Positions 17,228-27,854 of a stretch of DNA of 64,000 nucleotides are shown piece by piece. Below the pieces are notes generated by a model, which saw nothing but the letters and a program-made list of their open reading frames with translations, had not been told where the DNA came from and ran no database searches. A program made the position numbers and the translations under genes. The DNA is from Ramlibacter ginsenosidimutans (GTDB lineage Bacteria; Pseudomonadota; Gammaproteobacteria; Burkholderiales; Burkholderiaceae_C): contig NZ_JAEPWM010000012.1 in NCBI RefSeq assembly GCF_016654015.1, positions 62,001 through 126,000 of the forward strand, given 5' to 3'. Every line of letters starts with the position of its first letter. The stretch's first letter is position 1.

Positions 17228-19051
17228 ATGAAACTGCACCCCGTCCTCGCGGCGGTGACGCAGCGCATCCGCGAACGCAGCGCGCCCACGCGCTCCGCCT
17301 ACCTCGACCGGATTGCCCAGGCCGCCGCCCGCGAGCGTGGCGCCGACCGCATGGGCTGCGCCAACGTCGCCCATGCCTTCGCCGGCATTCCGCCGAACGA
17401 CAAGTTCCGCGTCGTCGCCGAGCGCGCGCCCAACATCGCGATCGTCAACTCCTACAACGACATGCTGTCGGCGCACGCGCCTTATGGCAGCTATCCGCCG
17501 CTGATCAAGGAGGAGGCGCATCGCCTCGGCGCCAACGCGCAGGTCGCTGCCGGCGTGCCGGCCATGTGCGACGGCGTCACGCAGGGCACGGCCGGCATGG
17601 AGCTGAGCCTGTTCTCGCGCGACGTCATCGCGATGGCGACAGCGGTGGGCCTGAGCCATGACGTGTTCGACGGCGCGCTCCTGCTGGGCATCTGCGACAA
17701 GATCGTCCCCGGCCTGCTGATCGGGGCGCTGCAGTTCGGCCACCTGCCGATGGTGTTCGTCCCCGGTGGCCCGATGCCCAGCGGCCTGTCCAACACCGAG
17801 AAGTCCAAGGTGCGCGAACTGGCGGCGCAGGGCCTCGTGGGCCGCAAGGAGTTGCTCGATGCGGAAGAGAAGGCGTACCACACGCAGGGCACCTGCACCT
17901 TCTACGGCACCGCCAACAGCAACCAGATGCTGATGGAGGCGATGGGCCTGCACGTGCCGGGCGCGGCCTTCGTGCAGCCGCAGGACGACCTGCGCGGGGA
18001 GCTCACGCGCGAAGCGGTGCGCACCGTGCTCGCGAACCTGAAGTCGCGCCGCTACACGCCGATCGGACGGCTCGTCGACGAACGCAGCATCGTGAACGCG
18101 ATGGCCGCCCTGCTGGCCACGGGCGGATCCACCAACCACCTGATCCACTGGGTGGCGGTGGCGCGTGCCGCCGGCATGGTGATCGACTGGGACGATTTCG
18201 ACCGGCTCTCCTCGGTCGTGCCGCTGCTGGCCCGCGTGTACCCGAACGGCGTGGCGGACGTGAATGCGTTCCAGGACGCGGGCGGCCCTGGCTACGTGAT
18301 CCGGGAACTGCTCGATGCGGGCCTGATGCACGACGACGCCCTCACGGTGCGCGAGGGCGGACTGCGCGAGTACACGCGCATCCCGCACTGGGGCGAAGGG
18401 CGCAAGGGGCTTGCCTGGGCCGACGCCGGCGCGTCGGGGGACGACAGCATCCTGCGGCCGGCCGGGCAGCCCTTCAGCCGCACGGGCGGACTCAAGCTGC
18501 TCACCGGCAATCTCGGACGCAGCGTGATCAAGGTCTCCGCCGTGCCCGAGGACCGGCACGTGATCGAGGCACCGGCACGCATCTTCGACAGCCAGGACGA
18601 CTTGCTGGCTGCCTTCAAGGCGGGCGAACTGGAACGCGACGTGGTGTGCGTCGTGCGCTGGCAAGGACCGCGCGCCAACGGCATGCCGGAGCTGCACAAG
18701 CTCACGCCGCCGCTGGCGGTGCTGCAGGGCAAGGGGTTTCGCGTGGCGCTGGTGACCGACGGGCGCATGAGCGGCGCCTCGGGCAAGGTTCCCGCGGCGA
18801 TCCACGTCTCGCCCGAAGCGGAGGCGGGCGGGGCGCTCGCGCTCCTGCGCGATGGCGACATCGTGCGGCTCGATGCGCCGGCGGGGCGGCTGGAGGCACT
18901 GGTGGATGGAGAGGAATGGAGCCGGCGCGAGCCGGCGCGGATGACCGACGCGCAGCGCGAGCACAACGCGCATGGCGTCGGACGCGAGCTGTTCGGCGGC
19001 ATGCGCCGCAATGCGCTCGAGGCGGAAAGGGGCGCCTGCACATGGCTTTGA
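17228..19051 (+). CDS. edd: phosphogluconate dehydratase (Entner-Doudoroff)
   Basis: This 607-residue IlvD/Edd-family iron-sulfur dehydratase turns 6-phosphogluconate into 2-keto-3-deoxy-6-phosphogluconate. The N-terminus [18 protein letters not shown] aligns with known Edd proteins, and [23 protein letters not shown] and [27 protein letters not shown] segments are typical. I placed the start at ATG 17228 because it gives the family N-terminus; an ATG at 17201 would add nine residues. It overlaps eda by ten bases, so the two enzymes are coupled. Glucose-6-phosphate dehydrogenase is not in this window. Confidence 0.96.
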   Translation: MKLHPVLAAVTQRIRERSAPTRSAYLDRIAQAAARERGADRMGCANVAHAFAGIPPNDKFRVVAERAPNIAIVNSYNDMLSAHAPYGSYPPLIKEEAHRLGANAQVAAGVPAMCDGVTQGTAGMELSLFSRDVIAMATAVGLSHDVFDGALLLGICDKIVPGLLIGALQFGHLPMVFVPGGPMPSGLSNTEKSKVRELAAQGLVGRKELLDAEEKAYHTQGTCTFYGTANSNQMLMEAMGLHVPGAAFVQPQDDLRGELTREAVRTVLANLKSRRYTPIGRLVDERSIVNAMAALLATGGSTNHLIHWVAVARAAGMVIDWDDFDRLSSVVPLLARVYPNGVADVNAFQDAGGPGYVIRELLDAGLMHDDALTVREGGLREYTRIPHWGEGRKGLAWADAGASGDDSILRPAGQPFSRTGGLKLLTGNLGRSVIKVSAVPEDRHVIEAPARIFDSQDDLLAAFKAGELERDVVCVVRWQGPRANGMPELHKLTPPLAVLQGKGFRVALVTDGRMSGASGKVPAAIHVSPEAEAGGALALLRDGDIVRLDAPAGRLEALVDGEEWSRREPARMTDAQREHNAHGVGRELFGGMRRNALEAERGACTWL

Positions 19052-19695
19052 AAGACATCACGACGCGGCTGACGCCGCTGGAAATCATGCAGGATGCGCC
19101 GGTGATCCCGGTGATCGTGCTGCAGGACCGAACTCAGGCGGTGGCGATGGCGCGCGCGCTGGTAGCCGGCGGCATCCGCATGCTGGAGGTCACGCTGCGC
19201 ACGCCCGTGGCGCTGGCGTGCATCGAGGCGATCGCCAAGGAGGTGCCCGAGGCCGTGGTCGGCGCGGGCACCGTGCGCAGCGCGGCCGACGCGCAGGCCG
19301 CGGCGCTGGCCGGCGCCCGGTTCGCGGTGAGCCCCGGCTACACGCAGGAGGTGGGCAAGGCCTGCCACGACCTCGGGCTGCCGCTGCTGCCCGGGGTGGC
19401 CACGGGCAGCGAGATCATGCAGGCGCAGGAAGGCGGCTACACCGCGCTGAAGTTCTTCCCTGCGCTACCCGCCGGCGGCACGGCGATGCTCAAGGCCTGG
19501 CACGGCCCGTTCAACGACGTGAGGTTCTGCCCCACCGGCGGCATCACGGCCGGCAATGCGCGCGAATTCCTGGCGCTGCCCAATGTCGCATGCGTCGGCG
19601 GCTCCTGGCTCGTCCCGACCGACGCGCTCGCGTCGCAGGACTGGGCGCGCATCACGCGCCTCGCCAGCGAAGCCGCGGGCTTGCCGCGGGGTTGA
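19042..19695 (+). CDS. eda: KDPG / KHG aldolase (Entner-Doudoroff)
   Basis: This 217-residue class I aldolase splits KDPG into pyruvate and glyceraldehyde-3-phosphate. Catalytic Glu49 lies in MLEVTLRTP and the Schiff-base Lys137 in [21 protein letters not shown] binds phosphate. ATG 19042 overlaps the last codons of edd, and the GAAAGGGGC upstream could act as ribosome site. A paralogue (dgoA, Lys134) lies at 28919-29563, so this genome keeps separate aldolases for the gluconate and galactonate branches. A large imperfect palindrome follows the gene. Confidence 0.96.
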   Translation: MALKDITTRLTPLEIMQDAPVIPVIVLQDRTQAVAMARALVAGGIRMLEVTLRTPVALACIEAIAKEVPEAVVGAGTVRSAADAQAAALAGARFAVSPGYTQEVGKACHDLGLPLLPGVATGSEIMQAQEGGYTALKFFPALPAGGTAMLKAWHGPFNDVRFCPTGGITAGNAREFLALPNVACVGGSWLVPTDALASQDWARITRLASEAAGLPRG

Positions 19696-19718
19696 GGAAG
19701 GCGGGGCCGGGAGCGGGA

Positions 19719-19854
19719 GCGGACTACCGGACGCAGAGGGCGCAAAGGAGCGAAAGGACGCGGAAGGACTTCCATTCTTGAATGGATGTTCTTTTGCGTC
19801 CTCTGCGAAACCTTTGCGTCCTCTGCGTCCGGTTGTTGGTTGTCGGCTGTCCGC
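19719..19854. repeat. dispersed inverted repeat, GACGCAGAGGACGCAAAGG family, copy 1
   Basis: Arms at 19727-19748 and 19811-19832 match 21 of 22 bases as an inverted repeat, with outer GCGGAC/GTCCGC ends and a small central palindrome CCATTC-TT-GAATGG (19772-19785). The right arm holds the motif TTTGCGTCCTCTGCG-like twice, 19 bases apart. A second copy of the same design is at 60097-60218. It fills the eda-gloA gap and contains no gene; it may also terminate eda. Confidence 0.85.
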
Positions 19855-19885
19855 CTTCACCCCGCTCCGGCAGGTCCACTGCCGC

Positions 19886-20281
19886 CTATTCGGAGTCGCC
19901 GGTGCGCTGGATCAGTTCGATCTTGTAGCCGTCCGGGTCGGTCACGAAGGCGATCACGGTGTTGCCGCCCTTGACGGGGCCGGGTTCGCGCGTGATGTTG
20001 CCGCCCGCCGCACGGATGCGGTCGCAGGCGGCGTAGGCGTCGGGCACGCCCAGCGCGATGTGACCGTAGGCGCTGCCCAGCTCGTACGAGGACACGCCGT
20101 AGTTGTAGGTCAGCTCGATCTCGGCGTGCTCGGGGTTGCTGCCGTAGCCGACGAAGGCCAGCGAGTATTTCTGCTCCGGCCGGTCGGTGGTCCGCAGCAG
20201 CTTCATGCCCAGGACCTGGGTATAGAAATCGATCGACCGCTGGAGGTCGCCGACGCGCAGCATGGTGTGGAGGATCCGCAT
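19886..20281 (-). CDS. gloA: lactoylglutathione lyase (glyoxalase I)
   Basis: This 131-residue glyoxalase I converts the methylglyoxal-glutathione adduct into S-lactoylglutathione. The four metal ligands occur exactly where expected for the nickel-type bacterial enzyme: His5, Glu56, His74 and Glu122. The start [20 protein letters not shown] is canonical. It is cytoplasmic, single-domain and divergent from tamA across 56 bases. The gene follows the edd-eda pair on the opposite strand, and methylglyoxal arises from triose phosphates made by that pathway, though this proximity may be accidental. Confidence 0.97.
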   Translation of the reverse strand: MRILHTMLRVGDLQRSIDFYTQVLGMKLLRTTDRPEQKYSLAFVGYGSNPEHAEIELTYNYGVSSYELGSAYGHIALGVPDAYAACDRIRAAGGNITREPGPVKGGNTVIAFVTDPDGYKIELIQRTGDSE

Positions 20282-20337
20282 GGGATCATCATAGCCATGG
20301 AAGCCCGCCCGCCCGCCCGTTCGCCGAAGGTGTCGGA

Positions 20338-22197
20338 ATGCGCCTACGCCCGCCGCTGCGCCGCGCCATGATCATTCGGGGCTCGATGATCCGCCAGCTT
20401 GTCGCCGCCGCGGCCGTCGGCGCTGCGACGCTGTTCGCCGCGCCCGCGCTTGCCCAATCCACCCCTGCCGCCCGCACCGCGGCCGCCCCGCCCGCCTTCG
20501 ACCTGGTGATCCGTGCGCCCGACCCGCTGCGCGCGCTGCTGGAGCAGAACCTCGAACTGCGCCGCTACCGCGAGGTGAGCGACCTCGACGACGCGGAGAT
20601 CGCGCGCCTCATCGTGCTGGGCGAGAAGGACGCGCGCGAACTGCTGGCCACCCAGGGCTACTTCGCGCCGCAGGTGCGGATCGCGCGCGAGCCCGGTCCC
20701 CGCACCACGCTTGTCGTGACCGTGGAACCCGGCGTTCGCACGCTGGTGAAGCAGGCCGGGGTGGAGTTCGAAGGCGACATCGCGACCAGCACCGACCCCG
20801 ACGCGATCGCGCAGCGCGAGGCGATCCGCTCGGGCTGGAGCCTGCCGCCCGGCCAGCCTTTCACGGGCACGGGCTGGGACCGCGCCAAGTCGGTGGCCAC
20901 GCGCGAGCTGCTGGCCAAGCGCTATCCCGCGGGCCGCATCAGCTACAGCCTGGCCGACGTCGACGCGGCGACGGCCTCGGCGCGCCTGGGGCTGCGCCTG
21001 GACTCCGGACCGGTGTACCACCTGGGCGCGATGGAGGTCACGGGCGTCGAGCGCTACGACCCCGTGCTGGTGCCCCGGCTCGCGCGCTTGCCGAAGGGCT
21101 CGGTGTACGACCAGGAACGCATCGTGCAGGCGCAGCTGCGCCTCTCGGGCAGCGGCTACTACGATTCGGCCTTCATCTTCGTGGATCCGGCCTCGGACCC
21201 GGAGAACGCCACCGTGCAGGTCACCGTGCGCGAGGCGCCGCTGCAGAAGCTGGTGCTGGGCGTCGGCTTCACCACCGACGGCGGCCCGCGTGCGACCGTG
21301 GAACACACGTACAACAAGGTGCCCGGCATCGGCTGGCGCGCCGTGACCAAGCTGCAGGCCGAGAAGAAGAATCCGTACGCGCAGAGCGAGTGGACCGACA
21401 TCCCCGATCCGGCCGGCTGGCGCTGGTCGGTGCTCGGGCGCCTCGAACGCCTGGACGACGACCGCCTCGTCACCTACAGCCAGCGGCTGCGCGTCGGCCG
21501 CTTCCGCAACGAGGACCGGATCGACCGCAACTACTACGTGCAATACGAGAGCGCGCACGTGAGCAACCCGCGCGGCGTGGAACTGACCGCAGCCGACACG
21601 GGCGACGGCAAGGCGCTCAGCGTGAACTACATCTGGACCGGCCGCTACTTCGACAACATCCAGTCGCCTACGCAGGGCCACGGCTACGGATTCGAGCTGG
21701 GCGCCGGCGTGACGCTGGATGACAGGCACGACCCCTTCCAGCGCACGGTGCTGCGCTACCTGGGCTACCGGCCCACCGGCAAGAGCCGGCTGCAGCTGCG
21801 CGCGGAAGCCGGTGCGCTGTTCGCGCCTTCCGGAGCGAACATTCCGGCCACCCAGCTGTTCCGCACCGGCGGCGACACCACGGTGCGCGGCTATCCCTAT
21901 CTCGACATCGGCGTGCCGCTGCCCGGCGGCGTGATCGGCTTCGGCCGTTATCTCACGGTGGGCAGCGTGGAATGGCAGCGGCCCATCACGCACAACGGCC
22001 AGCCGACCACCTTCGAGCACACGCTGTTCGTCGATGCGGGCGCAGTCGCCAACGAGCCGAGCGAACTGCGGGCGCGCGTCGGCGTGGGCACCGGGGTGCG
22101 TTGGCGCAGCCCGGTCGGCCCGGTGGAAGCCGCAGTCGCCTATGGCGTCGAGACGCACCAGTTCCGCATCCACTTCACCGCGGGCTTCGTGTTCTGA
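20338..22197 (+). CDS. tamA: translocation and assembly module outer-membrane protein TamA
   Basis: This 619-residue Omp85-family protein has an N-terminal signal (hydrophobic core about 20-36, cut after ALA at residue 39), POTRA domains (about 55-270) and a 16-strand barrel. The barrel has the lid-lock type motif VRGYPY in the [13 protein letters not shown] segment. It ends in phenylalanine (HFTAGFVF), as expected for Bam recognition. With TamB it helps place lipids or autotransporters in the outer membrane. In-frame starts at 20368 and 20386 give shorter signal peptides; 20338 has the better upstream purine run (AAGGTG). Confidence 0.93.
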   Translation: MRLRPPLRRAMIIRGSMIRQLVAAAAVGAATLFAAPALAQSTPAARTAAAPPAFDLVIRAPDPLRALLEQNLELRRYREVSDLDDAEIARLIVLGEKDARELLATQGYFAPQVRIAREPGPRTTLVVTVEPGVRTLVKQAGVEFEGDIATSTDPDAIAQREAIRSGWSLPPGQPFTGTGWDRAKSVATRELLAKRYPAGRISYSLADVDAATASARLGLRLDSGPVYHLGAMEVTGVERYDPVLVPRLARLPKGSVYDQERIVQAQLRLSGSGYYDSAFIFVDPASDPENATVQVTVREAPLQKLVLGVGFTTDGGPRATVEHTYNKVPGIGWRAVTKLQAEKKNPYAQSEWTDIPDPAGWRWSVLGRLERLDDDRLVTYSQRLRVGRFRNEDRIDRNYYVQYESAHVSNPRGVELTAADTGDGKALSVNYIWTGRYFDNIQSPTQGHGYGFELGAGVTLDDRHDPFQRTVLRYLGYRPTGKSRLQLRAEAGALFAPSGANIPATQLFRTGGDTTVRGYPYLDIGVPLPGGVIGFGRYLTVGSVEWQRPITHNGQPTTFEHTLFVDAGAVANEPSELRARVGVGTGVRWRSPVGPVEAAVAYGVETHQFRIHFTAGFVF

Positions 22198-25100
22198 TGC
22201 GCGCCCACGCGACCCGCGCTTTCCGCTGGACCGTCCGCCTGCTGGTCGGATGCGGGCTGCTGCTCGCGCTCGCCGCGGCTGTGGTGTGGTGGTGGGCCGG
22301 CCAGGAAGGCTCGCTGCAAACCGTGCTGGAGCGCATCGGCGGCCGCGTGCCGCTGCACAGCGAAGGCGTGCAAGGCTCGTTCCGCGGTCCCTGGCACATT
22401 GCCCGGATCACGTGGGAGCGCGATGGCATCCGCGTGGAAGCCGAGGACATCCGCCTCGAATGGCAGCCCCTGGCGCTGCTGGAGCAAACACTGCGGCTCG
22501 AGCAGCTTGCCGTCGCTCGCGTGCAGGTGACCGACACGCGCCCGGTCAAGGACACGCCGCTGCCGGAGCCCGCCAACCTGCTGCTGCCCTGGCAGGTCGA
22601 CGTCCAGCGGCTGCAAGTCGGCTCGCTGTCGTACCAGGGACGCGTGCAATTCGCCGGGTCGGGCCTGGATGCGCAGTACGCGTACGACGGGCGCCGGCAC
22701 CACGTCGAGCTCGCCGGCCTGCATCTGGCGGGCGGCGATTACCGTGGGCGCATGGTGGTGCAGGCCCGCGCGCCGCTCACGCTCGGTGCGAGCGTGGCGG
22801 GCCGCTTCGCCGCGCCGGTGCCGGGCGTGGCCGAGCCCGTGCCGCTGTCCTTCGACCTGCAGGCGCAGGGGCCCGCGCGTGCCATCGGCGTGCGGGCGCT
22901 GCTGCAGGTGCGGCGCGGCGCCCGCGCCCGTGGCGACTTGCCGGAGGCCACGGTGAAAGCGGAGATCCACCCGTTCGAGCGCATGCCGGTGCAACAGGCG
23001 CTGGCGGATTTCCGGCAGCTCGATGCGCACCTGTTCCGGCCCGATGCGCCGCACACGCTGCTCTCCGGGCACGTGCAATTGCAGCCCGAGACGAAGGCCA
23101 GGTTCGCGTTGCAGGCGGACGTGCGCAACGCCGCCGCGGGCCCCTGGGACGCGCAACGCCTGCCGGTCAGCGCCGTGCAACTCACCGGGGAATGGCGCGA
23201 CGGCCAGGCGCTGCTGCAATCGCTCGCCGCGGATGCCGCTGGAGGCCACGTCAGCGGCAGCGGGAAGTGGCGCGACCACGGCTGGACCTTCGAGGGACGC
23301 GTGGCCGACGTCGATCCGGCGAAGCTGCACACCCGCCTCGCGGCGCTGCCCCTGAGCGGCCCCATCCAGCTCGCGGGGGAGGGCCAGCGGGTGGACTTCG
23401 ACGTGGACCTGCGGGCGCGGGCCGCGCACGCCGCAGGTGCGCACGGGCTCGCGGCCGAGGCCGCGGCGCTGCAGCTGCGCGACCTGCTGGCGCAGGGACG
23501 CTGGAGCGGCACGGTGCTGTCGCTGTCGCAACTGCAACTGCACACCGACGATGCTTCTCTGGAAGGTGCGGGCGAATGGGAGTCTGCGGGCCGGGCGGGC
23601 AGCGGGCACCTGCAGTTGCACGCGCCCGGTGTCGACGCCAAGGCGCAGGGCCAGCTGGCGGCAACGAGCGGGCGCGGCTCGCTGGAGCTGTCGGCGCGCG
23701 ACCTGGCGCAGGTGCGCCACTGGCTCGCACGCTGGCCGGGCAGCGCGGCGTGGCTGCCGCCGCCGGCGCTGCGCGGCCAGGCCCGCGTGCAACTGTCCTG
23801 GCAGGGCGGCTGGCGCGACCCCACCGTGCAGGCGCTCGCCCATGGGCAGGCGCTCGCCTGGCAGCCGGCCGGCAACGCGCAGGCTGACGCGCCGCTGCCC
23901 TGGGTCGTGCGAGAGGCCAGCCTGCAAGTCAACGGACGCCTGCACGATGCGGCGCTGGATGTGCACCTGCAGGGCGACCAGGGGCAACGCAGGATCGACC
24001 TGCTGGCGGCCGGTCGCGTCGGCGCGGCGGACCTCGCGCACTGGCACGGGCAGGTCGCGTCGCTCGCGCTGCAGCTGCAGGACCCCGGGATCGCGCCGGG
24101 ACCGTGGCAGCTGCGTTTGCAGCAGGCGGTCGACTGGCGCGTGGCCGGCTCCGATCTGGAAGTCGGCGCCGGCTCGGCAGCCCTGCACGCGCCGTCGCTG
24201 CCGAGCGGAGGTGCCGCAACGGACGCGCGCGTCGCATGGTCGCCGCTGCGCCGCGACCACGGCGTCCTGTCGACCGCCGGAACGGTGTCGGGCCTGCCGC
24301 TCGCATGGCTGCAATTCGCGGGCGGGTCGCAACTGCAGGCCCTGGCGCTCTCCGGCGACCTGGTGTTCGACGGCCAGTGGAACGCGCAGCTCGGATCCAC
24401 CGTGCGCATCGACGCATCGCTGGCACGCGTGCGGGGCGACGTCAACGTGCTCGCCGAAACGGCCGATGGCAGCTCCGCGCGCGTGCCCGCAGGCGTGCGC
24501 GAGGCGCGCCTCAGCGTCAGCGCGCGCGGCGAGCAGGTGGAGGCGCACCTGCTGTGGGACAGCGAGCATGCCGGCCATGCCGACGGGCAGTTGCGCAGCC
24601 GCCTGGTGCGCGCGAGCGACGGGTCGTGGAGCTGGCCTGCGCAGGCGCCGCTGGCCGGGCGCGTGCAGGCCGAACTGCCCCGCATCGGCGTGTGGTCGGT
24701 GCTGGCCCCGCCCGGCTGGCGCTTGCGCGGTTCGGTGTCGGCCGACGTGCGCATCGCCGGCACGCGCGCGCAGCCCGAGCTCTCCGGGCCCGTGAACGCC
24801 GACGATCTCGCCGTGCGGTCGGTCGTGGACGGTGTCGGTCTGCGCAATGGCCGCTTGCGCGCACGGCTGGCGGGCCAGCGCGTCATCGTCGACGAGTTCC
24901 TGCTGCACGGCATCGGCGAAGCCGGCGGCGACGGCGGCACGCTGGTCGCGCACGGGGAAGGGCAGTGGACGCCGCAAGGGCCGGTGTTCTCCGCCGAAGC
25001 GGTGTTGTCGCAACTGCGGGCCAGCATCCGCAGCGACCGGCAGCTCACCGTGTCGGGAACCGTGCAGGCGCGCGTCGAGCAGGGCGCGAGCAGCGTCACC

Positions 25101-25961
25101 GGCGCGCTGAAGGTGGATCGCGCGCGCATCACCATCCCCGAAGAGTCCCCGCCCAAGCTGGCTGAAGATGTGGTCGTCCACAACGCGCCGGGGCTGCCCG
25201 AGAGCTATGCGGAGCGCCGGCAGTCCGGCTCCAGGACAGCGCAGCCCATGCACCTCACGCTGCGGATGCACTTCGATCTCGGCCCGGACTTCCGCCTGAG
25301 CGGCCGCGGCCTCGACGCGCGCCTGGCGGGCAGCGTGGAGATCACCAACAACCCGGACGGCACGCCGCAGATCGTCGGCGTGATCCACGCGGTGGATGGC
25401 ACCTTCTTCGCGTACGGGCAGCGCATGAAGATCGAGCGCGGCGAACTGCGGTTCACCGGAGCGCCGGACAATCCGGCGCTGGACGTCCTGGCGATCCGGC
25501 CCAACCTCACGGTGAAGGTGGGCGTGCAGGTCACGGGGCGCGCGCAGTCGCCGCATGTGGAGCTCTACTCAGACGCGGGCCTGTCCGATGCGGAGACGCT
25601 CTCCTACGTGGTGCTCGGGCGTTCCTCCTCCGGCGGCGGCGCCGAGACCGCGCTGCTGCAGCGCGCGGCCACGGCGCTGCTCGCCGGCAAGAGCGGCTCC
25701 GGCAAGGGCCTCGCCGGCAGCCTGGGGCTGGACGACCTCAGCGTCTCACCCGATGGCACCAGTGGCGCGGTGGTGCGCGTGGGCAAGCGTTTCGCCAAGG
25801 ACTTCTATGCCTCGTACGAGCGCAGCCTCTCCGGCGCGATGGGCACGCTGTTCCTCTTCTACGACGTCTCGCGCCGGGTCACGGTCCGCGCCGAGGCGGG
25901 CGAGCGCACCGGCCTGGACCTGATCCTGACCTTCTACTTCGGCGAGCCGAAGAAGAAGTAG
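22197..25961 (+). CDS. tamB: translocation and assembly module inner-membrane protein TamB
   Basis: This 1254-residue protein has one N-terminal membrane anchor (about residues 11-33) and a very long periplasmic AsmA-like beta-taco region. The C-terminal DUF490/TamB domain covers about the last 350 residues, ending in ...ILTFYFGEPKKK. It spans the periplasm and docks on TamA; the family is implicated in phospholipid transport to the outer membrane. ATG 22197 overlaps the tamA stop (TGATG), so expression is coupled. The gene is rich in CTG/GCG codons, which opens long spurious frames on the other strand. Confidence 0.94.
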   Translation: MRAHATRAFRWTVRLLVGCGLLLALAAAVVWWWAGQEGSLQTVLERIGGRVPLHSEGVQGSFRGPWHIARITWERDGIRVEAEDIRLEWQPLALLEQTLRLEQLAVARVQVTDTRPVKDTPLPEPANLLLPWQVDVQRLQVGSLSYQGRVQFAGSGLDAQYAYDGRRHHVELAGLHLAGGDYRGRMVVQARAPLTLGASVAGRFAAPVPGVAEPVPLSFDLQAQGPARAIGVRALLQVRRGARARGDLPEATVKAEIHPFERMPVQQALADFRQLDAHLFRPDAPHTLLSGHVQLQPETKARFALQADVRNAAAGPWDAQRLPVSAVQLTGEWRDGQALLQSLAADAAGGHVSGSGKWRDHGWTFEGRVADVDPAKLHTRLAALPLSGPIQLAGEGQRVDFDVDLRARAAHAAGAHGLAAEAAALQLRDLLAQGRWSGTVLSLSQLQLHTDDASLEGAGEWESAGRAGSGHLQLHAPGVDAKAQGQLAATSGRGSLELSARDLAQVRHWLARWPGSAAWLPPPALRGQARVQLSWQGGWRDPTVQALAHGQALAWQPAGNAQADAPLPWVVREASLQVNGRLHDAALDVHLQGDQGQRRIDLLAAGRVGAADLAHWHGQVASLALQLQDPGIAPGPWQLRLQQAVDWRVAGSDLEVGAGSAALHAPSLPSGGAATDARVAWSPLRRDHGVLSTAGTVSGLPLAWLQFAGGSQLQALALSGDLVFDGQWNAQLGSTVRIDASLARVRGDVNVLAETADGSSARVPAGVREARLSVSARGEQVEAHLLWDSEHAGHADGQLRSRLVRASDGSWSWPAQAPLAGRVQAELPRIGVWSVLAPPGWRLRGSVSADVRIAGTRAQPELSGPVNADDLAVRSVVDGVGLRNGRLRARLAGQRVIVDEFLLHGIGEAGGDGGTLVAHGEGQWTPQGPVFSAEAVLSQLRASIRSDRQLTVSGTVQARVEQGASSVTGALKVDRARITIPEESPPKLAEDVVVHNAPGLPESYAERRQSGSRTAQPMHLTLRMHFDLGPDFRLSGRGLDARLAGSVEITNNPDGTPQIVGVIHAVDGTFFAYGQRMKIERGELRFTGAPDNPALDVLAIRPNLTVKVGVQVTGRAQSPHVELYSDAGLSDAETLSYVVLGRSSSGGGAETALLQRAATALLAGKSGSGKGLAGSLGLDDLSVSPDGTSGAVVRVGKRFAKDFYASYERSLSGAMGTLFLFYDVSRRVTVRAEAGERTGLDLILTFYFGEPKKK

Positions 25962-26156
25962 GCAGCGCTGGCCGCCGTCGCGGCGTCTCGCCTGCACGAC
26001 AGATGCAGCACCTATCCAACGCCGCACCGGCGAATCCCGCTTTGCCTGTCGCGCGGGAAAGACTGGCACCTCGGCAGGGTTGCTGACGCGTGGTAGCGTT
26101 ACAAGGTGCTGCACGTGTGCCGGGCGTTCCGGCGCCACTTCCCGAAGGAGGACACG

Positions 26157-27383
26157 ATGACTGATGCGACGCGCCGGACCGCCTACGGGCTGGTGCTGCT
26201 GGCCGCTGCGGGCACTTTCGCCGTGACGATGGGCAGCCGCCAGAGCATGGGCCTGTTCCTGCCCGCCCTGAACACGTCCACCGGCCTGGGGCTGGGCAGC
26301 ATCAGCCTGGCCTTCGCGTTCGGTCAGTTGTGGTGGGGACTGACGCAGCCGTTCGCGGGTGCCATGGCCGACCGCTACGGAGCGGGCCGCGTGCTGGTCG
26401 TCGGCCTAGTGCTGATGGCGCTGGGCACCTTCATCACCCCGCTCATGAGCACCACCCTCGGCCTGATCTTCGCGATCGGCGTGCTGTCTGCCGGCGGCTC
26501 GGGCATGGCCGGCCCGGCGGTCCTGATGTCGGCGAGCATGCGCATGATCGCGCCGGCTCGCCGCGGCTTCGCCACCGGCATCGTGAATGCCGGCGGATCC
26601 TTCGGCCAGTTCGCGACGGCGCCCATCGCGGCGGCGCTGATCGTCGGTCTCGGTTGGGCCAGCGCCATGCAGGTGCTGGGGCTGATGGTGCTCGTGTGCC
26701 TGCCCGCCGCCTGGGTGCTCCGGGGTACGGGCGGACGCAGCGAGGCATCGGGGCAGAAGCCGGTGGGCACCGGCCAGGCGGTGCGCGAGGCGCTGCATCA
26801 TCCTGGCTACTTGCTGCTCGGTGCAGGCTTCTTCGTCTGCGGCTTCCACGTCGCCTTCCTCGCCGTGCACCTGCCCGGCGTGATCCAGGCCTGCGGTCTG
26901 CCGACCCAGTGGGGCGGCTGGGCGCTCGCGATCATCGGCCTCTTCAACATCGCCGGCAGCCTCGCCATCGGCTGGGCGACCGGCCGGTGGCGCTCGAAGT
27001 CGCTGCTGGCGCTGGTCTACGCGGTGCGCGGGCTCGCCGTGCTGGCCTTCCTGTTCGCGCCGAAGACCGGCACCGTGGTCCTGCTGTTCTCCGCCGTCAT
27101 GGGGCTCAGCTATCTCTCGACAGTGCCGCCGACCGCGAACCTGGTGGCGAAGTTCTTCGGTCCGACCCACATGGCCACGCTGTTCGGGCTGGTCATGCTC
27201 ACGCACCAGGTCGGCGCCTTCTTCGGCTCCTGGCTCGGCGGCAAGGTGTTCGAATGGACCGGCGCGTACGACTGGTTCTGGTACGCCGACATCGTGCTGG
27301 CGGCGGGTGCGGCGCTCATCAACCTGCCGATCCGCGAAGCACCGGTCGCGCCGCGCGAATCCGCCGCCTCCGCCGCAGCCTGA
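26157..27383 (+). CDS. MFS transporter
   Basis: This 408-residue major facilitator has about twelve membrane segments and a conserved loop 2-3 motif GAMADRYGAGRVL (about 64-76). It is closest in style to the oxalate/formate- or monocarboxylate-type MFS proteins of Burkholderiales, but the substrate is not determinable. ATG 26157 has an excellent ribosome site (GAAGGAGG at 26144-26151); the open frame extends 17 codons further with no signal. It stands alone, with 195 bases of non-coding DNA upstream in which I see no clear promoter, and a hairpin after it. Confidence 0.88.
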   Translation: MTDATRRTAYGLVLLAAAGTFAVTMGSRQSMGLFLPALNTSTGLGLGSISLAFAFGQLWWGLTQPFAGAMADRYGAGRVLVVGLVLMALGTFITPLMSTTLGLIFAIGVLSAGGSGMAGPAVLMSASMRMIAPARRGFATGIVNAGGSFGQFATAPIAAALIVGLGWASAMQVLGLMVLVCLPAAWVLRGTGGRSEASGQKPVGTGQAVREALHHPGYLLLGAGFFVCGFHVAFLAVHLPGVIQACGLPTQWGGWALAIIGLFNIAGSLAIGWATGRWRSKSLLALVYAVRGLAVLAFLFAPKTGTVVLLFSAVMGLSYLSTVPPTANLVAKFFGPTHMATLFGLVMLTHQVGAFFGSWLGGKVFEWTGAYDWFWYADIVLAAGAALINLPIREAPVAPRESAASAAA

Positions 27384-27389
27384 GCTGAG

Positions 27390-27408
27390 CCGTCCGGTTC
27401 CCGGACGG
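27390..27408 (+). terminator. stem-loop after the MFS gene
   Basis: CCGTCCGG (27390-27397) pairs with CCGGACGG (27401-27408) around TTC, seven bases after the MFS stop. No strong T run follows (GACGTTTCG), so it may be a weak or Rho-assisted terminator. The rest of the gap to 27616 holds no gene; it includes an AT-rich stretch near 27572-27596 that may contain the promoter of the next gene. Confidence 0.5.
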
Positions 27409-27616
27409 GACGTTTCGCCTCGCCACCGAGGGGCGGCCGGCCGCCCGCGGTGCGGCCCGCGCTGACTCATCGCGAATGCAGGACTACAAAACGTAGAGCC
27501 ACAGACCGGCGGGGCCCGGGCTTGCATTCCCGCAACGTCCGGCCAGCGGGAGTACTACCATCGGACTCACATGATAGATGCACCTTATTATCATGTCCGT
27601 AAAGCAGAACGATCGC

Positions 27617-27796
27617 ATGGAAGACAAACCCGCACGCCTCACCGTTCTCATCGACGCCGACAAGAAGAAGGCTTTCGACGAGCTCTGCGCCGCGCAGGAC
27701 ATCACGGCCTCGCAGGTGGTCCGGCAATTAATACGAGAGTACCTGCAGAAGCACGGCGTGCAATGGGTCCGGGCGTTGCAGCGCGATACGGACTGA
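27617..27796 (+). CDS. small ribbon-helix-helix protein, paralogue 1
   Basis: This is a 59-residue protein from ATG 27617. A beta strand ARLTVLID (6-13) is followed by two helices with DKKKAFDELCAAQDITASQV and VRQLIREYL, the layout of CopG/Arc-like ribbon-helix-helix DNA-binding proteins. It is about 65 percent identical by eye over its first 44 residues to the gene that follows, whose start context (cgcATGGA) is also shared; this is why I prefer this ATG to the in-frame ATGs at 27578 and 27593. It may be an antitoxin-like or global regulator; no toxin is adjacent. Confidence 0.65.
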   Translation: MEDKPARLTVLIDADKKKAFDELCAAQDITASQVVRQLIREYLQKHGVQWVRALQRDTD

Positions 27797-27854
27797 TCCG
27801 GGCCGCTTGCGACCGGAAAGCAATTACAATCCGATTAACATCGGAACCGTTCGC

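Noticed and set aside
22140-25556. 1138-codon open frame on the minus strand across tamB
   Set aside because: It is an antisense reading of a GC-rich, codon-biased gene; its translation is Arg/His/Gln/Ala-rich with no domain, while the plus-strand frame is a full TamB.
27807-27854. TTG start extending the second ribbon-helix-helix protein by 16 residues
   Set aside because: The extra residues are not shared with the paralogue, and ATG 27855 has the same context as the paralogue's start.
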